From: Microglena sp. YARC
Lineage: Eukaryota > Chlorophyta > Chlorophyceae > Chlamydomonadales > Chlamydomonadaceae
NCBI GenBank assembly: GCA_022414725.1
Contig: CM039463.1
Location: forward strand, 58,204,265-58,268,264
Reading direction: 5' to 3'
Length of the DNA: 64,000 nucleotides
This document shows, one piece after another, positions 41,915 through 52,995 of this stretch. A model generated the notes under the pieces. It saw nothing but the letters and a program-made list of their open reading frames with translations, did no database searches and was not told the DNA's origin. The number at the start of each line of letters is the position of its first letter. The stretch's first letter is position 1. Both the position numbers and the translations under genes were made by a program.

Positions 41915-42230
41915 CAGACTGCAGGGGAACGGAGCTGTCTAGAAGCTGCTGCAAGGGAACGGAGCTGTCTAGAAGCTGCTGCAAGGGAACGGAGCTGTCT
42001 AGAAGCTACTGCAGGGGAACGGAGCTGTCTAGAAGCTACTGCGGGGGAACGGAGCTGTCTAGAAGCTGCTGCAGGGGATCGGAGCTGTCTAGAAGCTGCT
42101 GCAGGGGAATGGAGCTGTCTAGAAGCTACTGCGGGGGAACGGAGCTGTCTAGAAGCTGCTACGGGAGAACGGAGCTGTTTAGAAGCTGCTACAAGGGAAC
42201 GGAGTTGTCTAGAAGCTGCTACGCATAGCA
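41915..42230. repeat. 30-bp satellite, about ten units, MITE-derived
   Basis: Unit GGAACGGAGCTGTCTAGAAG followed by CTGCTGCAAG. The core matches the inner terminal repeat of family E (GGGAGCTGCCTAGAAG). It lies in an intron of the giant gene. Its Glu/Arg-rich plus frame is not a gene. Confidence 0.75.
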
Positions 42231-42319
42231 CCCCAAAAGTGGTCGCTCCAGCCTTCAAGCCTGCTCGCCGTCCTTGGTAGAAACAAAACAAACATAACAT
42301 TCAACGCATTTTTGAAAAT

Positions 42320-42590
42320 ATGGACTCACCAAATCTTCCCCTGACCAAGGGTTGCCTGACCTGCTAGCTAGAGCCAACACCTTATCCATATCTGACCAAT
42401 TGTGACCATCCGAGCTGCTGGTCCTGCAGCCACAGCTCCACCCCTTCCCTTCCAATCCAGGATTACTGAGTGGGCAACGCAATTTTGAAAATAAGGACTC
42501 ACCTCATCTTCCCCTGGCTTTGGGGTGCCTGCCCTGCTAACTAGGGCCAACATCTTATCCATATCTGGCCAATTGTGCCTGTCTAAACTC
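42320..42590 (-). repeat. Donor-side echoes of exon 42,593-43,846
   Basis: Two downstream copies of the exon's last 85-150 bases, with donors at about 42,503 (GAAGATGAG then GTGAGTCC) and 42,330 (GATTTG then GTGAGTCC). They encode HNWPDMDKMLALVSRAG and HNWSDMDKVLALASRSG. Confidence 0.85.
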
Positions 42591-42592
42591 AC

Positions 42593-43846
42593 CTCATCTT
42601 CTCCTGACCTTGGGGTGTCTGCCCTGCTAGCTAAGGCCAACATCTCGTCCATATCCGGCCAATTGTGCCCATCTGAGCTACTGGTTTTACATTCGTAGCT
42701 CCACCCCTTGTCCTCCTGTCTGGGTGTGCTGCGTGGGGTCCTGCAATCGCGGCTCCACCCCTTCCCTTCCTGGCCGGGAGTGCTGAGTGGGGACATCGCG
42801 ATCATCACATTTGCCCTGTGTCCAGTAGAACCAATCGTATTGGTGCCAGGCCCATGTAGGTTGCGAGGCATGGCGCTCATCATATTAGCACCATGTCCAA
42901 TTGCACCCATCGTATTGGCGCCACGTCCAATAGCACCCATCGTATCAGCGCCATGCTCATGTAGGTTGCCAGGCATGGCGTTCATCATGTTGGTGCTATG
43001 TCCAATAGCATCAGTCGCATTGGCGCCATGTCCAATAGCACCCATCATATCAGCGCCATGCCCATGTGGGTTGCGAGGCATGGCGTTCATCATGTTGGTG
43101 CTATGTCCAATAGCATCAGTCGCATTGGCGCCATGTCCAATAGCACCCATCATATCAGCGCCATGCCCATGTGGGTTGCGAGGCATGGCGTTCATCATGT
43201 TGGTGCTATGTCCAATAGCATCAGTCGCATTGGCGCCATGTCCAATAGCACCCATCATATCAGCGCCATGCCCATGTGGGTTGCGAGGCATGGCGTTCAT
43301 CATGTTGTTGCTATGTCTAATAGCACCCGTCGCATTGGCGCCACGTCCAATAGCATCCATCCTATCAGGGTCATGCCCATGTAGGTTGCGAGGCATGGTC
43401 ATCACATTGGCACCGTGTCCAATAGCACCCACCGTATTGGCACCACGTCCAATAGCATCCATCGTATCAGCGCCTTGCCCATGCAGGTTGCGAGGCATGG
43501 CGTTCATTATGTTGCTGCTATGTCCAATAGCACCCGTCGCATTGGCGCCATGCCCAAAGGCACCCATCGTATCAGGGCCATGCCCATGTGGGTTGCGAGG
43601 CATGGCGTTCATATCGGCGTCACTTATTTCATCACCTATCTCACTATGAAGGTCACTATGAACGTCACTGTGAACATCACTTTGATTGTCACTGTGAATG
43701 TCACTGGGGGCCTGGCTGCTGGCATTGTGCTCGTAAGGGTACTGGCCGGGAGAGCCACCTCTTTGGGGGGTTCCTAGGGTGTCGTTGAGACGCATGGCAA
43801 CAAGGTCGGCTTGCAGAGCTAGTAGGTCCTGCTCCATGGTCTGCGT
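42593..43846 (-). CDS. Giant gene exon with 35-residue repeats
   Basis: 418 codons: acceptor CACATACGCAG, donor GAG|GTGAGTTTAG, phase 0 at both ends. It begins TQTMEQDLLALQADLVAMRL (amphipathic helix), then an Asp/Ser/His repeat (SDVHSDVHSDLHSEIGDEIS). About seven repeats of 30-35 residues follow, built on MNAMPRNPHGHGADMMGAIG and HGANATDAIGHSTNM (43,610-42,850). The C-terminal part repeats GHNWPDMDEMLALASRADTP. The repeat has no Cys/His spacing of a zinc motif. Function unknown. Confidence 0.8.
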
Positions 43847-43859
43847 CTGCGTATGTGTG

Positions 43860-45319
43860 TGGGTGAGGGAAAGCCTTAGGGTGTGTGGGTGAGTGGCATT
43901 GTGTAGGTGTAGAGTGTATAATGTAGGGATAGGGGTGTGTGGGTGGCATTGTGTAGGGGCAGAGTGTTGAGTGTAGGGGTAGGGGTGTGTGGGTGGCATT
44001 GTGTAGGGGCAGAGTGTAGAGTGTAGGGGTAGGGGTACGTGTGGGGGCCATTGTGTCTGTACGTGGAAAAGCAACAAGGTCTTGTTGCAATGCTAGTAGG
44101 TCGTGCTCCATGGTCTGCGTCTGCAAGTAAATGGACGGACAAGGAAAGTGTTAGGGTGTGGGGTTGGGGGTTATTGGGCACAGATGCCACTTTTTTATTT
44201 TAGTTGTGAAAGGTTTCCACCCCAGGAGGTGGGTTGGTTGGTTGGTTGGTTAACCCAGAGGTTAGGTTTCCACCCCAGGAGGTGGGTTGGTTGGTTGGTT
44301 GGTTAACCCAGAGGTTAGGTTTCCACCCCAGGAGGTGGGTTGGTTGGTTGGTTGGTTAACCAGAGGTTAGGTTTCCACCCCAGGAGGTGGGTTGGTTGGT
44401 TGGTTGGTTAACCCAGAGGTTAGGTTTCCACCCCAGGAGGTGGGTTGGTTGGTTGGTTGGTTAACCCAGAGGTTAGGTTTCCACCCCAGGAGGTGGGTTG
44501 GTTGGTTGGTTGGTTAACCCAGAGGTTAGGTTTCCACCCCAGGAGGTGGGTCATCTGACGCAGACCAGCGACACCGAGGATTCAATTTGAATGGCATTGC
44601 CAGCCCTACAAAATAACTAGCAGGCCCTGTTCCATTGTCTGTGCCTGAAAGTATATGAATGGGTAAAGGAAAGTCTTAGGGTGTGTGTGGGTGGCATTGT
44701 GTAGGGGTAAGGGTGTGTGGGTGTAATTGTGTAGGGGTATAATGTAGGGGTAGGGGTGTGTGGGTGGCACTGTGTAGGGGTAGATTGTAGGGGTAGGGGC
44801 GTGTGGGGGGGTTCATTGTGTCTTTACGTGGGAAGGCAACAAGGTTTCGATGCAATGGAAGTAGGACTTGCTCCATGGTCTCTGTCTGCAAGTAAATGAG
44901 TGGTTGAAGGAAAGTCTTAGGGTGTGTGTGTGGGTGGCACTATGTAGGGGTAGATTGTAGGGGTAGGGGTGTGTGGGGGGATTCATTGTGCCTTTACGTG
45001 GGAAGGCAACGAGATCCTGTTGTAATGCAAGTAGGACTTGCTCCATGGTCTCCGTCTGAAAGTAAATGAGTGGGTGAAGGAAAGTCTTAAGGTGTGTGTG
45101 TGGGTGGCACTGTGTAGGGATAGATTGTAGGGGTAGGGGTGTATGGGGGGGTCCATTGTGTCTTTACATGGGAGGTCAACAAGGTCCTATTGCAATCCAA
45201 GCAGGCCTTGCTCTATGGTCTCTGTCTGCAAGTCATTGGAGAGGCGAGTAAAATAAAATATAGAGTGGGACCAGATCTCGCGGTTGTGTGTGTGTGTGTG
45301 TGTGTGTGTGCATGTGTGT

Positions 45320-45350
<31 letters not shown>

Positions 45351-45955
45351 GGGTCTGGGTGTGTGTGGGCGTGTGTGTGGGGGGTAATGCTCACCTGGGA
45401 TACACATGGAGATGTTCATGAGGTCTTTGTAGTAGAGAAAGCACCAGATCTCGTGGGTGGGTGGGTGTATAGAGAAATAAAGATTAACTAACCCTAACAC
45501 CATGCCCCTCAAGGCGTTTGTTTATACACTTCATGATTGATTTACACCGCTTGAGCAATATGCAGTCAGTCAGTGCATACGCGGCATGTAGATAGGGTGG
45601 GATGGGGTAGGCATGAACAGCCACAGGGCAGCTTGCTTATTATATGGGCTTTGAGTTTGTGTATTTAGGGATTCTCTGAAGGGGAAACACGGCAGGAATG
45701 GTGGCACACACGATGCCGGTGAGAGACAATGTGTTGCCGCCAACAGTGCTACCCATGCACTCTGGAAACGGTGCAACGAGATGGATCTCACAAATGCCTA
45801 TGGCGTCCTAAGCTCAGTGACTTCCTTGTCTACTGCAAGGTTGACCACGCTCAAGCTGGTTCGGGTGGGTCAGGTGGGTGGTGGGTTGGGTTGGGAGGGC
45901 AGCGAGGTCCTGTTGCTATACAAGCAGGCCTTGCTCTATGGTCGCCGTCTGCACG
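43860..45955 (-). repeat. Acceptor-side echoes of the TMEQDLLALQ exon
   Basis: About five upstream copies (exon starts near 44,124, 44,890, 45,058, 45,231 and 45,955). Each has an acceptor such as ACTTGCAG, then CAGAC, then ACCATGGAGCA-type sequence encoding TMEQxLLALQQDLVAFPRK, and runs into GTGTGGGTGGCATTGTGTAGG spacer units. Variants include TIEQGLL. A separate possible donor (ATCCCAG then GTGAGCATT) sits at about 45,391. Confidence 0.82.
44211..44550. repeat. 53-bp perfect tandem repeat
   Basis: Six and a half nearly identical units: GGTTTCCACCCCAGGAGGTG, GGTTGGTTGGTTGGTTGG, then TTAACCCAGAGGTTA. Much more homogeneous than the exon echoes around it, so a recent expansion. Confidence 0.9.
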
Positions 45956-45971
45956 TCAATGGTGAGGGGAG

Positions 45972-46155
45972 CAGGGTACTACTAAGCGTGCGCGGTGCTG
46001 CACTGCCTTTTTGAGCCCCTCTGCGCGTTTCGCACAGTTTTTTCAACCCCTCTGAGCGCAGCGCGCAGTTTTGCGCTTTTTGCACAAAAAACGCTGACCA
46101 ATTTGACGTTTGTGCGCTTTAAGCGCTCACCAATTTGGCAAGAAGTAGTACCCTG
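45972..46155. mobile_element. CAGGGTACT-ended hAT-type MITE (family A), copy 1
   Basis: 184 bp, CAGGGTACTACT...AGTAGTACCCTG, flanked by the perfect 8-bp duplication GAGGGGAG. The interior is GCGC-rich with many short palindromes (GCGCAGTTTTGCGC, TGTGCGCTTTAAGCGCTCAC). The terminus and target length are typical of hAT elements. No ORF. Confidence 0.9.
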
Positions 46156-46199
46156 GAGGGGAGTAGAAAAAAACCCATCTAAAAAAGCAACAGCCGCAG

Positions 46200-47035
46200 C
46201 AGCATGGGCAGCAGCATCGTCATCAACATCACCAACACTATCATCATCACAATCATCACCTACCCTACATACCATCACCACCTATACATACCCTCACCAC
46301 ATACATACCATCACCACGTAGACCCCATCACCACCCCTACATACCATCACCACCTATATCCTATATACATTTTTTCATCTTTGACATGAACCTCAATAGC
46401 AGTGATGATTAAATACAACAGGTGGAAAAGCTGATCATTTTTTCAACCATAATAATAATACAATAATCTGCAATAATACCAATTAATATTATTACACATA
46501 TTATTATTAATAATGTGAACCATAATGATGTTGATGATACAAATGATGATGACGCAGATGATAAAGGTGCTGCTCCTGCTGCTGCTGATGTTGATGTCCA
46601 TGATGACGATGATGTTGATGTCCATGATGACGATGATGTTGATGTCCATGATGACGGTGATCATGCAGATGCTGTTGATGCTGCTGCTGTTGCTAATGAT
46701 GCTGATGATAATGATGTTGCTGATAATGATGATGACGCTGATGATGTTGACAATGATGTTGATGTCCATGATGACGGTGATGATAATGACGACAAGGGAA
46801 AGGATGACGCTGATGACACATATGGTGTGGATGCTGATGATGCTATTGTTGATGATGCCGATGCTGATGATGCTGATGATGATGTTGATGATAATGATGA
46901 TGCTGTTGATGCTGATGATGCTGTCGATAATGCTGTTGATGATGCTGTTGATGCTGATGTTGATGATATGTATGTTGTATGTATTGATGTATGTATTAGT
47001 GTATGTATGTTGTATGTATGTTGTACTGGGGCCAT
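46200..47035. repeat. CATCACCAC and GATGATGTT simple-repeat tract
   Basis: 46,200-46,370: TACATACCATCACCAC units. 46,510-47,000: (GAT/GTT/GCT)n trinucleotide tract with an internal 27-bp unit GTTGATGTCCATGATGACGA. 46,970-47,025: TGTATGTATG. The Asp-rich plus frame spanning it (about 247 codons) is a by-product of the repeat. It lies in an intron of the giant gene. Confidence 0.7.
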
Positions 47036-47039
47036 ACCC

Positions 47040-47110
47040 CACCCAACCTGCTCCATGAAGGTTGTAGAGAAGGGGCTATTAACAGAGGCTGAGGAGTGCA
47101 GGGTGGTACA
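47040..47110 (-). repeat. Donor-side echo of exon 47,266-47,420
   Basis: A downstream copy of the exon end (SVNSPFSTTFMEQ) with the donor GTTGGGTGG at about 47,048. Followed by a GTGTGTGTGT spacer. Confidence 0.78.
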
Positions 47111-47265
47111 GTTTGGCAGTGCTAAAGTTCTGTGTGTGTGTGTTTTGCTGGGTTTTTGTGTGTGTGTGTGTGTGGATAAAGCCTCCTCTACACCTCCTTC
47201 CCCTTCTACTTCGTGCTACATGAGGAGTGCATGGTGGTGCAGCCTGAACCAACAATGAGACTAAC

Positions 47266-47420
47266 CTGCTCCATGAAGGTTGTAGAGAAGGGGCTATTGA
47301 CAGAGGTTGAATACTCAGGAGAAGGTGGCGGCGGTGGAGACCCGAAACCTTCCCCCTCATCCATCCCATCGGCTTCCAGACGTCTCATACTCAGTGGGCC
47401 CACACCAAACATGGAAGCAT
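47266..47420 (-). CDS. Giant gene exon (FGVGPLSMRRLEADG)
   Basis: 155 bp: acceptor CGCCCCCTGCAG, entry phase 1, exit phase 0 at GAGCAG|GTTAGTC. It encodes ASMFGVGPLSMRRLEADGMD, EGEGFGSPPPPPSPEYS and TSVNSPFSTTFMEQ. Entry matches the exon ending at 49,331 and exit matches the exon starting at 43,846. Confidence 0.75.
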
Positions 47421-47559
47421 CTGCAGGGGGCGATGGTCCTGTTTAGCACCTGGGGGGGTGGGGTGGGGTGGGTGGCATATGTGTGTATGTATTTTCCCAA
47501 CTCTGATGCTTCCTGAAAAGAGAGCAGCATTGAGGGAGGGGAGGGAGGGAGGAAGGGAA

Positions 47560-48520
47560 GTTATGTGTGTATGTGGCACCTTGAACGCGAACAGGCCGCC
47601 GTACTGAATTGCCCACATCAGCAGCTTCCTTAACAGAGCGTGTTTATATGTGAGTGGCACATTCAAATTGAGCAGGCCTCCATATTGGTCAGCCCACATC
47701 AGCTGCTTTCTGAAAAGGGAGCGGCATGGTGGGGAGGGGGGGGGGGGGGGGGGAGTGAAGGAGTAAGTAAGTAAGTAAGTAAGTAAGTGAGTGAGGGAGG
47801 GAGGTTATGTGTGTATGTGGCCCCTTGAACTTGAAGAGGCCCCCGTAGTGGTAAGCTCACATCAGCAGCTTCCTGAAAAGAGAGTGTGTGTATGTGTTTG
47901 GCACCTTCAATGTGAACAGGCCGCCGTTCTGCTTAGCTCACATCAGCAGCTTCCTGAAAAGAGAGTGTGTGTATGTGTTTGGCACTTTCAATGTGAACAG
48001 GCCGCCGTTCTGCTTAGCTCACATCAGCAGCTTCCTGAAAAGAGAGTGTGTGTATGTGTTTGGCACCTTCAATGTGAACAGGCCGCCGCTCTGCTTAGCT
48101 CACATCAGCAGCTTCCTGAAAAGAGAGTGTGTGTATGTGTTTGGCACCTTCAATGTGAGCATGCCGCTGTACTGCTTAGCTCACATCAGCAGCTTCCTGA
48201 AAAGAGAGTGTGTGTATGTGTTTGGCACCTTCAATGTGAACAGGCCGCCGCTCTGCTTAGCTCACATCAGCAGCTTCCTGAAAAGAGAGTGTGTGTATGT
48301 GTTTGGCACCTTCAATGTGAACAGGCCGCTGTACTGCTTAGCCCAAATTAGCAGCTTCCTGAAAAGGGAGCAGCATGGAGGGAGGCAGGAGGTGGGGTGG
48401 GGTGGGGAGAGGGTATGTATGTATGTATGTGTATCTTGGTGTGTGGCATCTTCAATGTGAACTGGCCCCTTAACTGGCTAGCCCACACCAGCTGCTTTCT
48501 GAAAAGGGAGGGGCATGGAG
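47560..48520 (-). repeat. 84-bp array with TTTTCAG acceptor-like sites
   Basis: About ten units. The homogeneous core (47,860-48,370) has seven copies of CACATCAGCAGCTTCCTGAA, AAGAGAGTGTGTGTATGTGT, TTGGCACCTTCAATGTGAAC and AGGCCGCCG. On the minus strand each has CTCTTTTCAG followed by GAAGCTGCTGATG. Divergent copies encode KLLMWAIQYGGLFAFKVPHT and KQLVWASQLRGQFTLKMPHT openly, while core copies have a stop. Probably echoes of an exon that I cannot place; an additional small exon of the gene could be among them. Confidence 0.65.
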
Positions 48521-48599
48521 GAAGGCGGGGAGGGGGGAGGGTAACAAATAAAAGCTTTTTCCGGGCAGTGGGTAATAGGGATCTAATTTGAAATGTTCG

Positions 48600-49060
48600 G
48601 AAAGATAAATCAACAGTAAGAGGAGATGACAGAACGGGACGAATGATTACAAAAAAACAGCTCACCTCCGCAGGTGTGTGTGTGGAGTGTGAGGTGTGTG
48701 TGTGTGGGGGAGGGGGGGGTCGTAACTGATCAATGCTTCTTTCTGGGCAGTGAGTACTATGGATCTAAGGGGGATGAGAGAAAGGGGCAGATGATTACAA
48801 AAAGAGATAGGGACCAGGTAGGAACAAATGATTCAATGATAAAATTAAATTACGAGAGAAAGGGACAAATGGTTACAAAAAGATGCAGGGACCAGGTAGA
48901 GACAAATGATTAAATGATTGAATTAAATGACGAGAGAAAGGGACAAATTATTGCAAAAATCAGCACCTGTGGACTGGCACTGGGATCGCAGTGCGGCAGT
49001 GAGTCAGTGCAGTCAAATGGCAGTCAAAGAGGTGCACACATCTGCATTCAGGTAGTTCTA
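48600..49060. repeat. 78-bp tandem repeat and exon stub
   Basis: Units of GAGAGAAAGGGACAAATGAT, TACAAAAAGA and GGGACCAGGTAGA, about 2.5 copies (48,778-48,960). At 48,966-49,003 is a stub of the exon end at 49,331 (CACCTGTGGACTGGCACTGG, then GATCGCAGTGCGG) with its donor, i.e. a donor-side echo. Confidence 0.7.
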
Positions 49061-49330
49061 GGATGTGGGCCCGTGGCTTAGGAAAATCGCTGGACAAATT
49101 ATTACAACAAGTCCTACGCAGCGTGGCAAGCGACGCGGAAAATTGGCGGAGTGTGTTGGCAACGGAACGAAAGGTGGCAACGATGGAGCTGACCGAAGCG
49201 AGTTAGTTATGCTACCGTTGCCTGACGTGTCAGGCTTCAAGTTTGTTTTCTTTTTCCGGTCAAACGGACAAATGGGTAAACATGGGGGCTCCCGCCCCCT
49301 TGAAGAGGGGGCTCAGCCAAAAAGGAGTAC

Positions 49331-49460
49331 CTGTGGACTGGCACTGGGATCGCAGTGCGGAGATCTCTTGTAGAGATGACATGAGGTCGCCCATGAGCGA
49401 ACCGATGCGCCCGTGAAGCATCTCGATGTACTCTTCATGCGCAGTCACCAGCGATTCCTC
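49331..49460 (-). CDS. Giant gene exon (HEEYIEMLHGRIGSLMGDLM)
   Basis: 130 bp: acceptor ATCTTTGCAG, entry phase 0, exit phase 1 at CCACAG|GTACTCC. It encodes EESLVTAHEEYIEMLHGR, IGSLMGDLMSSLQE and ISALRSQCQST, a probable coiled coil. Entry matches the exon ending at 54,487. The intron downstream holds a 70-bp GC-rich stretch. Confidence 0.8.
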
Positions 49461-49469
49461 CTGCAAAGA

Positions 49470-50870
49470 TTGAGTTGGTTTGTCAGATGGCTTGCATCTT
49501 GATTTACTCTTCATGCGCAGCAACCAGCGATTGCTCCTGCAAGGGTCGGGTTGGTTTGTTACATGGTTTGGGTTTGGGATGGCTCCTGCAAGGGTTTGTT
49601 TGGTTTGTTACATGGTTACATGGTTTTGTTTTTGGGTAGCTCCTGCAAGGGTTGGGTTGGTTTGTCACATGGTCACATGGTTTTGATTTTAGATGGCTCC
49701 TGCTAGGGTTGGGTTGGTTTGTTACAAGGTTTTGTTTTTTATGTCTCTTGCTAGGGTTGGGTTGGTTTGTTACATGGTTACATGGTTTGGTTTTAGATGG
49801 CTCCTGCAAGGGTTGAGTTGGTTTTGGATGGCTCCTGCTAGGGTTGGGTTGGTTTGTTTACATGGTTCGCATCTCGGTGTACTCTTCATGCGCACCCGCC
49901 AGCGATTGCTCCTGCAAGGGTTGGGCTGGGACGTAACATGGTTTGTTTTTTGGATGGCTCCTGCTAGGGTTGGTTTGTTACATGGTTACATGGCTTTGTT
50001 TTTTGGATGGCTCATGCAAGGGTTGGTTTGGTTTGTTACATGGTTTGGGTTTTGGATGGCTCCTGCAAGGGTTGATTTGTTACATGGTTACATGTTTTTG
50101 TTTTTTTATGGCTCCTGCAAGGATTGGATCGGTTTGTTACATGTTTTTGTTTTTGATGGCTCCTGTAATGGTTGGGTTGGGTTGGGTTGTTACATGGTTT
50201 TGATTTTTTATGTCTCTTGCTAGGGTTGGGTTGGTTTATTACATGGTTACATGGTTTGGTTTTAGATGGCTCCTGCAAGGGTTGAGTTGGTTTTGGATGG
50301 CTCCTGCTAGGGTTGGGTTGGTTTGATTACATGGTTCGCATCTCGATGTACTCTTCATGCGCACCCGCCAGCGATTGCTCCTGCAAGGGTTGGGCTGGGA
50401 TGTAACATGGTTTGGTTTTTGGATGGCTCCTGCTAGGGTTGGTTTGTTACATGGTTATATGGCTTTGGTTTTTGGATGGCTCATGCAAGGGTTGGTTTGG
50501 TTTGTTACATGGTTTGGGTTTTGGATGGCTCCTGCAAGGGTTGATTTGTTACATGGTTACATGTTTTTGTTTTTTTATGGCTCCTGCAAGGGTTGGATCG
50601 GTTTGTTACATGTTTTTGTTTTTGATGGCTCCTGTAATGGTTGGGTTGGGTTGGGTTGTTACATGGTTTTGATTTTTTATGTCTCTTGCTAGGGTTGGGT
50701 TGGTTGGTTACATGGTTACATGGTTTGGTTTTAGATGGCTCCTGAAAAGGTTGGGTTGGCTTGTTACATGGTTTTGGTTTTGGGTGGCTCCTGCTATGGT
50801 TGGGTTGGTTTGTTACACGGTTTTGGTTTTAAATGGCTCCTGCTAGGGTGGGTTTGGTTTATTAAATGGT
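49470..50870 (-). repeat. Acceptor-only minisatellite of exon 49,331-49,460
   Basis: About 28 short units (40-55 bp). On the minus strand each has a pyrimidine-poor AACCAACCC stretch, CTTGCAG or CTAGCAG, and then only GAGCCATCC. Three units carry more of the exon (EQSLVAAHEEYI near 49,525; EQSLAGAHEEYTEM near 49,915 and 50,385). A block of about 470 bp (49,861-50,300) is itself duplicated at 50,332-50,770, a higher-order repeat. Confidence 0.85.
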
Positions 50871-50874
50871 AAGA

Positions 50875-51260
50875 TGTTTTTTCAGCTTGTCTGGGCTGCT
50901 CGCCATCTTCCAATTCCTAGTCCCTCCGTGCGAGACCCACGGAAACCAGTGAGCACACTAAGCAGTGAGCACCAGCACCAGAGAGACCCACGGAAATTTT
51001 GCACCAGCACCAGCACCAGAAATTTGCACCAGCACCAGCACCGGAGAGACCCACGGAAACCAGTGAGCACACTAAGCAGATAAGACAGCTCCTGCAAGCC
51101 AATGCCAGAGAGTGGAAGCACGTGAGGAGTGAAAGCACTAACTCCCTACATGCACTAACGCTTGGACTCGCACACACGGATGCACTAACGCAATACATGC
51201 ACTAAGGCATTAACAAACGAACAAACACCGCATGCACTAACGCATGGACCACCGAACAAA
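50875..51260 (-). repeat. Minisatellite with CTTGCAG site
   Basis: AGACCCACGGAAACCAGTGA, GCACACTAAGCAG and ACCAGCACCAGC units. On the minus strand an acceptor CTTGCAG at 51,092 precedes GAGCTGTCTTATCTGCTTAG (ELSYLLSVLTGFRGS), a possible small exon. 51,150-51,260 is ACTAACGCA-rich. Confidence 0.5.
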
Positions 51261-51261
51261 C

Positions 51262-51750
51262 ACCGTACGCACTATCGCAGTCATAAGCAAGTTATCCTGC
51301 AAGCCAACACAAGAGATTGGAAGCGTGTGAGGAGTGAAGGCACTGCATGCATGCTCCAACGCACTGCATACACCAACGCAGGGACAAACAAACAAACAAA
51401 CACCGCATGCACTAAGACAGTCATCATAGAGTTCTTCTGCAAGCCAACACAAGAGATTGGAAGCGCGTGAGGAGTGAAGGCACTGCATGCATGCACTAAC
51501 GCACTGTATGCGCCTACGCAGGGACAAACAAACAAACAAACACCGCATGCACTAAGACAGTCATCATAGAGTTCTTCTGCAAGCCAACACAAGAGATTGG
51601 AAACGCGTGAGGAGTTAAGGCACTGCATGCATGCACTAACGCACTGCATGCACTAACGCAGGGGCAAACAAACAAACATCGCATGCACTAACACATTCAT
51701 CATCGAGTTCTTCTGCAAGCCAATGCTAGAGAGTGGAAGACTGAGCAGGC
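51262..51750 (-). repeat. 124-bp array with GGCTTGCAG acceptors
   Basis: Five units. On the minus strand each has CTCTTGTGTTGGCTTGCAG then AAGAACTCTATGATGAC, with spacer CAAACAAACAAACACCGCAT and GCATGCACTAACGCA. Geometry suggests echoes of a short exon at the left end (51,271-51,297 region). The coding frame is not determined. Confidence 0.65.
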
Positions 51751-51859
51751 CTTCCGGCTGCCCTCCCTTATCACTACCTGGACCCACCCTTGCAAAGCAC
51801 CAAAAACAAAAATGAGAGCAGAAAGTACGAAAAATGACGCCACCCTTGGAAAGCACCAT

Positions 51860-52995
51860 TGGAAAGTACCAACTTGAATGATGAGCTGCGCAGCTTTCAA
51901 GCTTATCGTGGAGCAGGCATGCGCCAACGAATAAATGAACAAACAAACTAACACACACACACAAACAAACATACATGAGTCATGTTACATATTTAAACTA
52001 ACACACACACACACACAAACAAACTAACACACACACTCTACCTGGGCTCTAGAAACCGCCTCGGAAAGTAAACCTGGACCAACTGACCGATTCTCTGTCT
52101 ATCAACACACGATTGACGCTCCTTTGTATGTGAATTGTGATGAGCTGCGCAGCTTTCAAGCTTATCGAGGAGCAGGCATGCGCCAACGAATAAATGAACA
52201 AACAAACTAACACACACACAAACATACACGAGTCATGTTACATATTTAAACTAACACACACACACACACACAAACAAACTAACACACACACTCTACCTGG
52301 GCTCTAGAAACCGCCTCGGAAAGTAAACCTGGACCAACTGACCGATTCTCTGTCTATCAACACACGATTGACGCTCCTTTGTATGTGAATTGTGATGAGC
52401 TGCGCAGCTTTCAAGCTTATCGAGGAGCAGGCATGCGCCAACGAATAAATGAACAAACAAACTAACACACACACACAAACAAACATACATGAGTCATGTT
52501 ACATATTTAAACTAACACACACACACACACACAAACAAACTAACACACACACTCTACCTGGGCTCTAGAAACCGCCTCGGAAAGTAAACCTGGACCAACT
52601 GACCGATTCTCTGTCTATCAACACACGATTGACGCTCCTTTGTATGTGAATTGTGATGAGCTGCGCAGCTTTCAAGCTTATCGAGGAGCAGGCATGCGCC
52701 AACGAATAAATGAACAAACAAACTAACACACACACACAAACAAACATACATGAGTCATGTTACATATTTAAACTAACACACACACACACACAAACAAACT
52801 AACACACACACTCTACCTGGGCTCTAGAAACCGCCTCAGAAAGTAAACCTGGACCAACAGACCGATTCTCTGCCTATCAACACACGACTGAAGCTCCTTT
52901 GTATGTGAATTGTGATGAGCTGCTTAGCTTTGCAGCTCAATGTGGAGCATGCGTGCGCCAACAAATAAATAAACAAATAAACACTCACACTTTAC
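51860..52995 (-). repeat. 261-bp array with exon-end copies and GTAGAGTG donors
   Basis: Four to five units. On the minus strand each holds KLESCAAHHNSHTKERQSCV, DRQRIGQLVQVYF, PRRFLEPR, then the donor GTAGAGTG, and a CA-rich spacer (ACACACACAAACAAAC). The coding part is a divergent copy of the exon end at 54,487 (HAKELQSCVDRQSIRHLVEI). It continues the array at 53,000-54,486 with a longer period. Confidence 0.85.

Noticed and set aside
42708..43649. 313-codon Cys/Pro-rich ORF on the plus strand
   Set aside because: Mirror frame of the 35-residue repeat exon on the minus strand; 105-bp units are open in several frames. The minus frame has splice sites with matching phases.
46515..47258. 247-codon Asp-rich ORF on the plus strand
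   Set aside because: It is a translation of a GAT/GTT/GCT trinucleotide repeat inside an intron of the minus-strand giant gene.
49470..50870. CRISPR-like array (regularly spaced short repeats)
   Set aside because: Spacers are themselves repeats, unit length varies, the genome is eukaryotic, and the units contain a splice acceptor and exon fragments.
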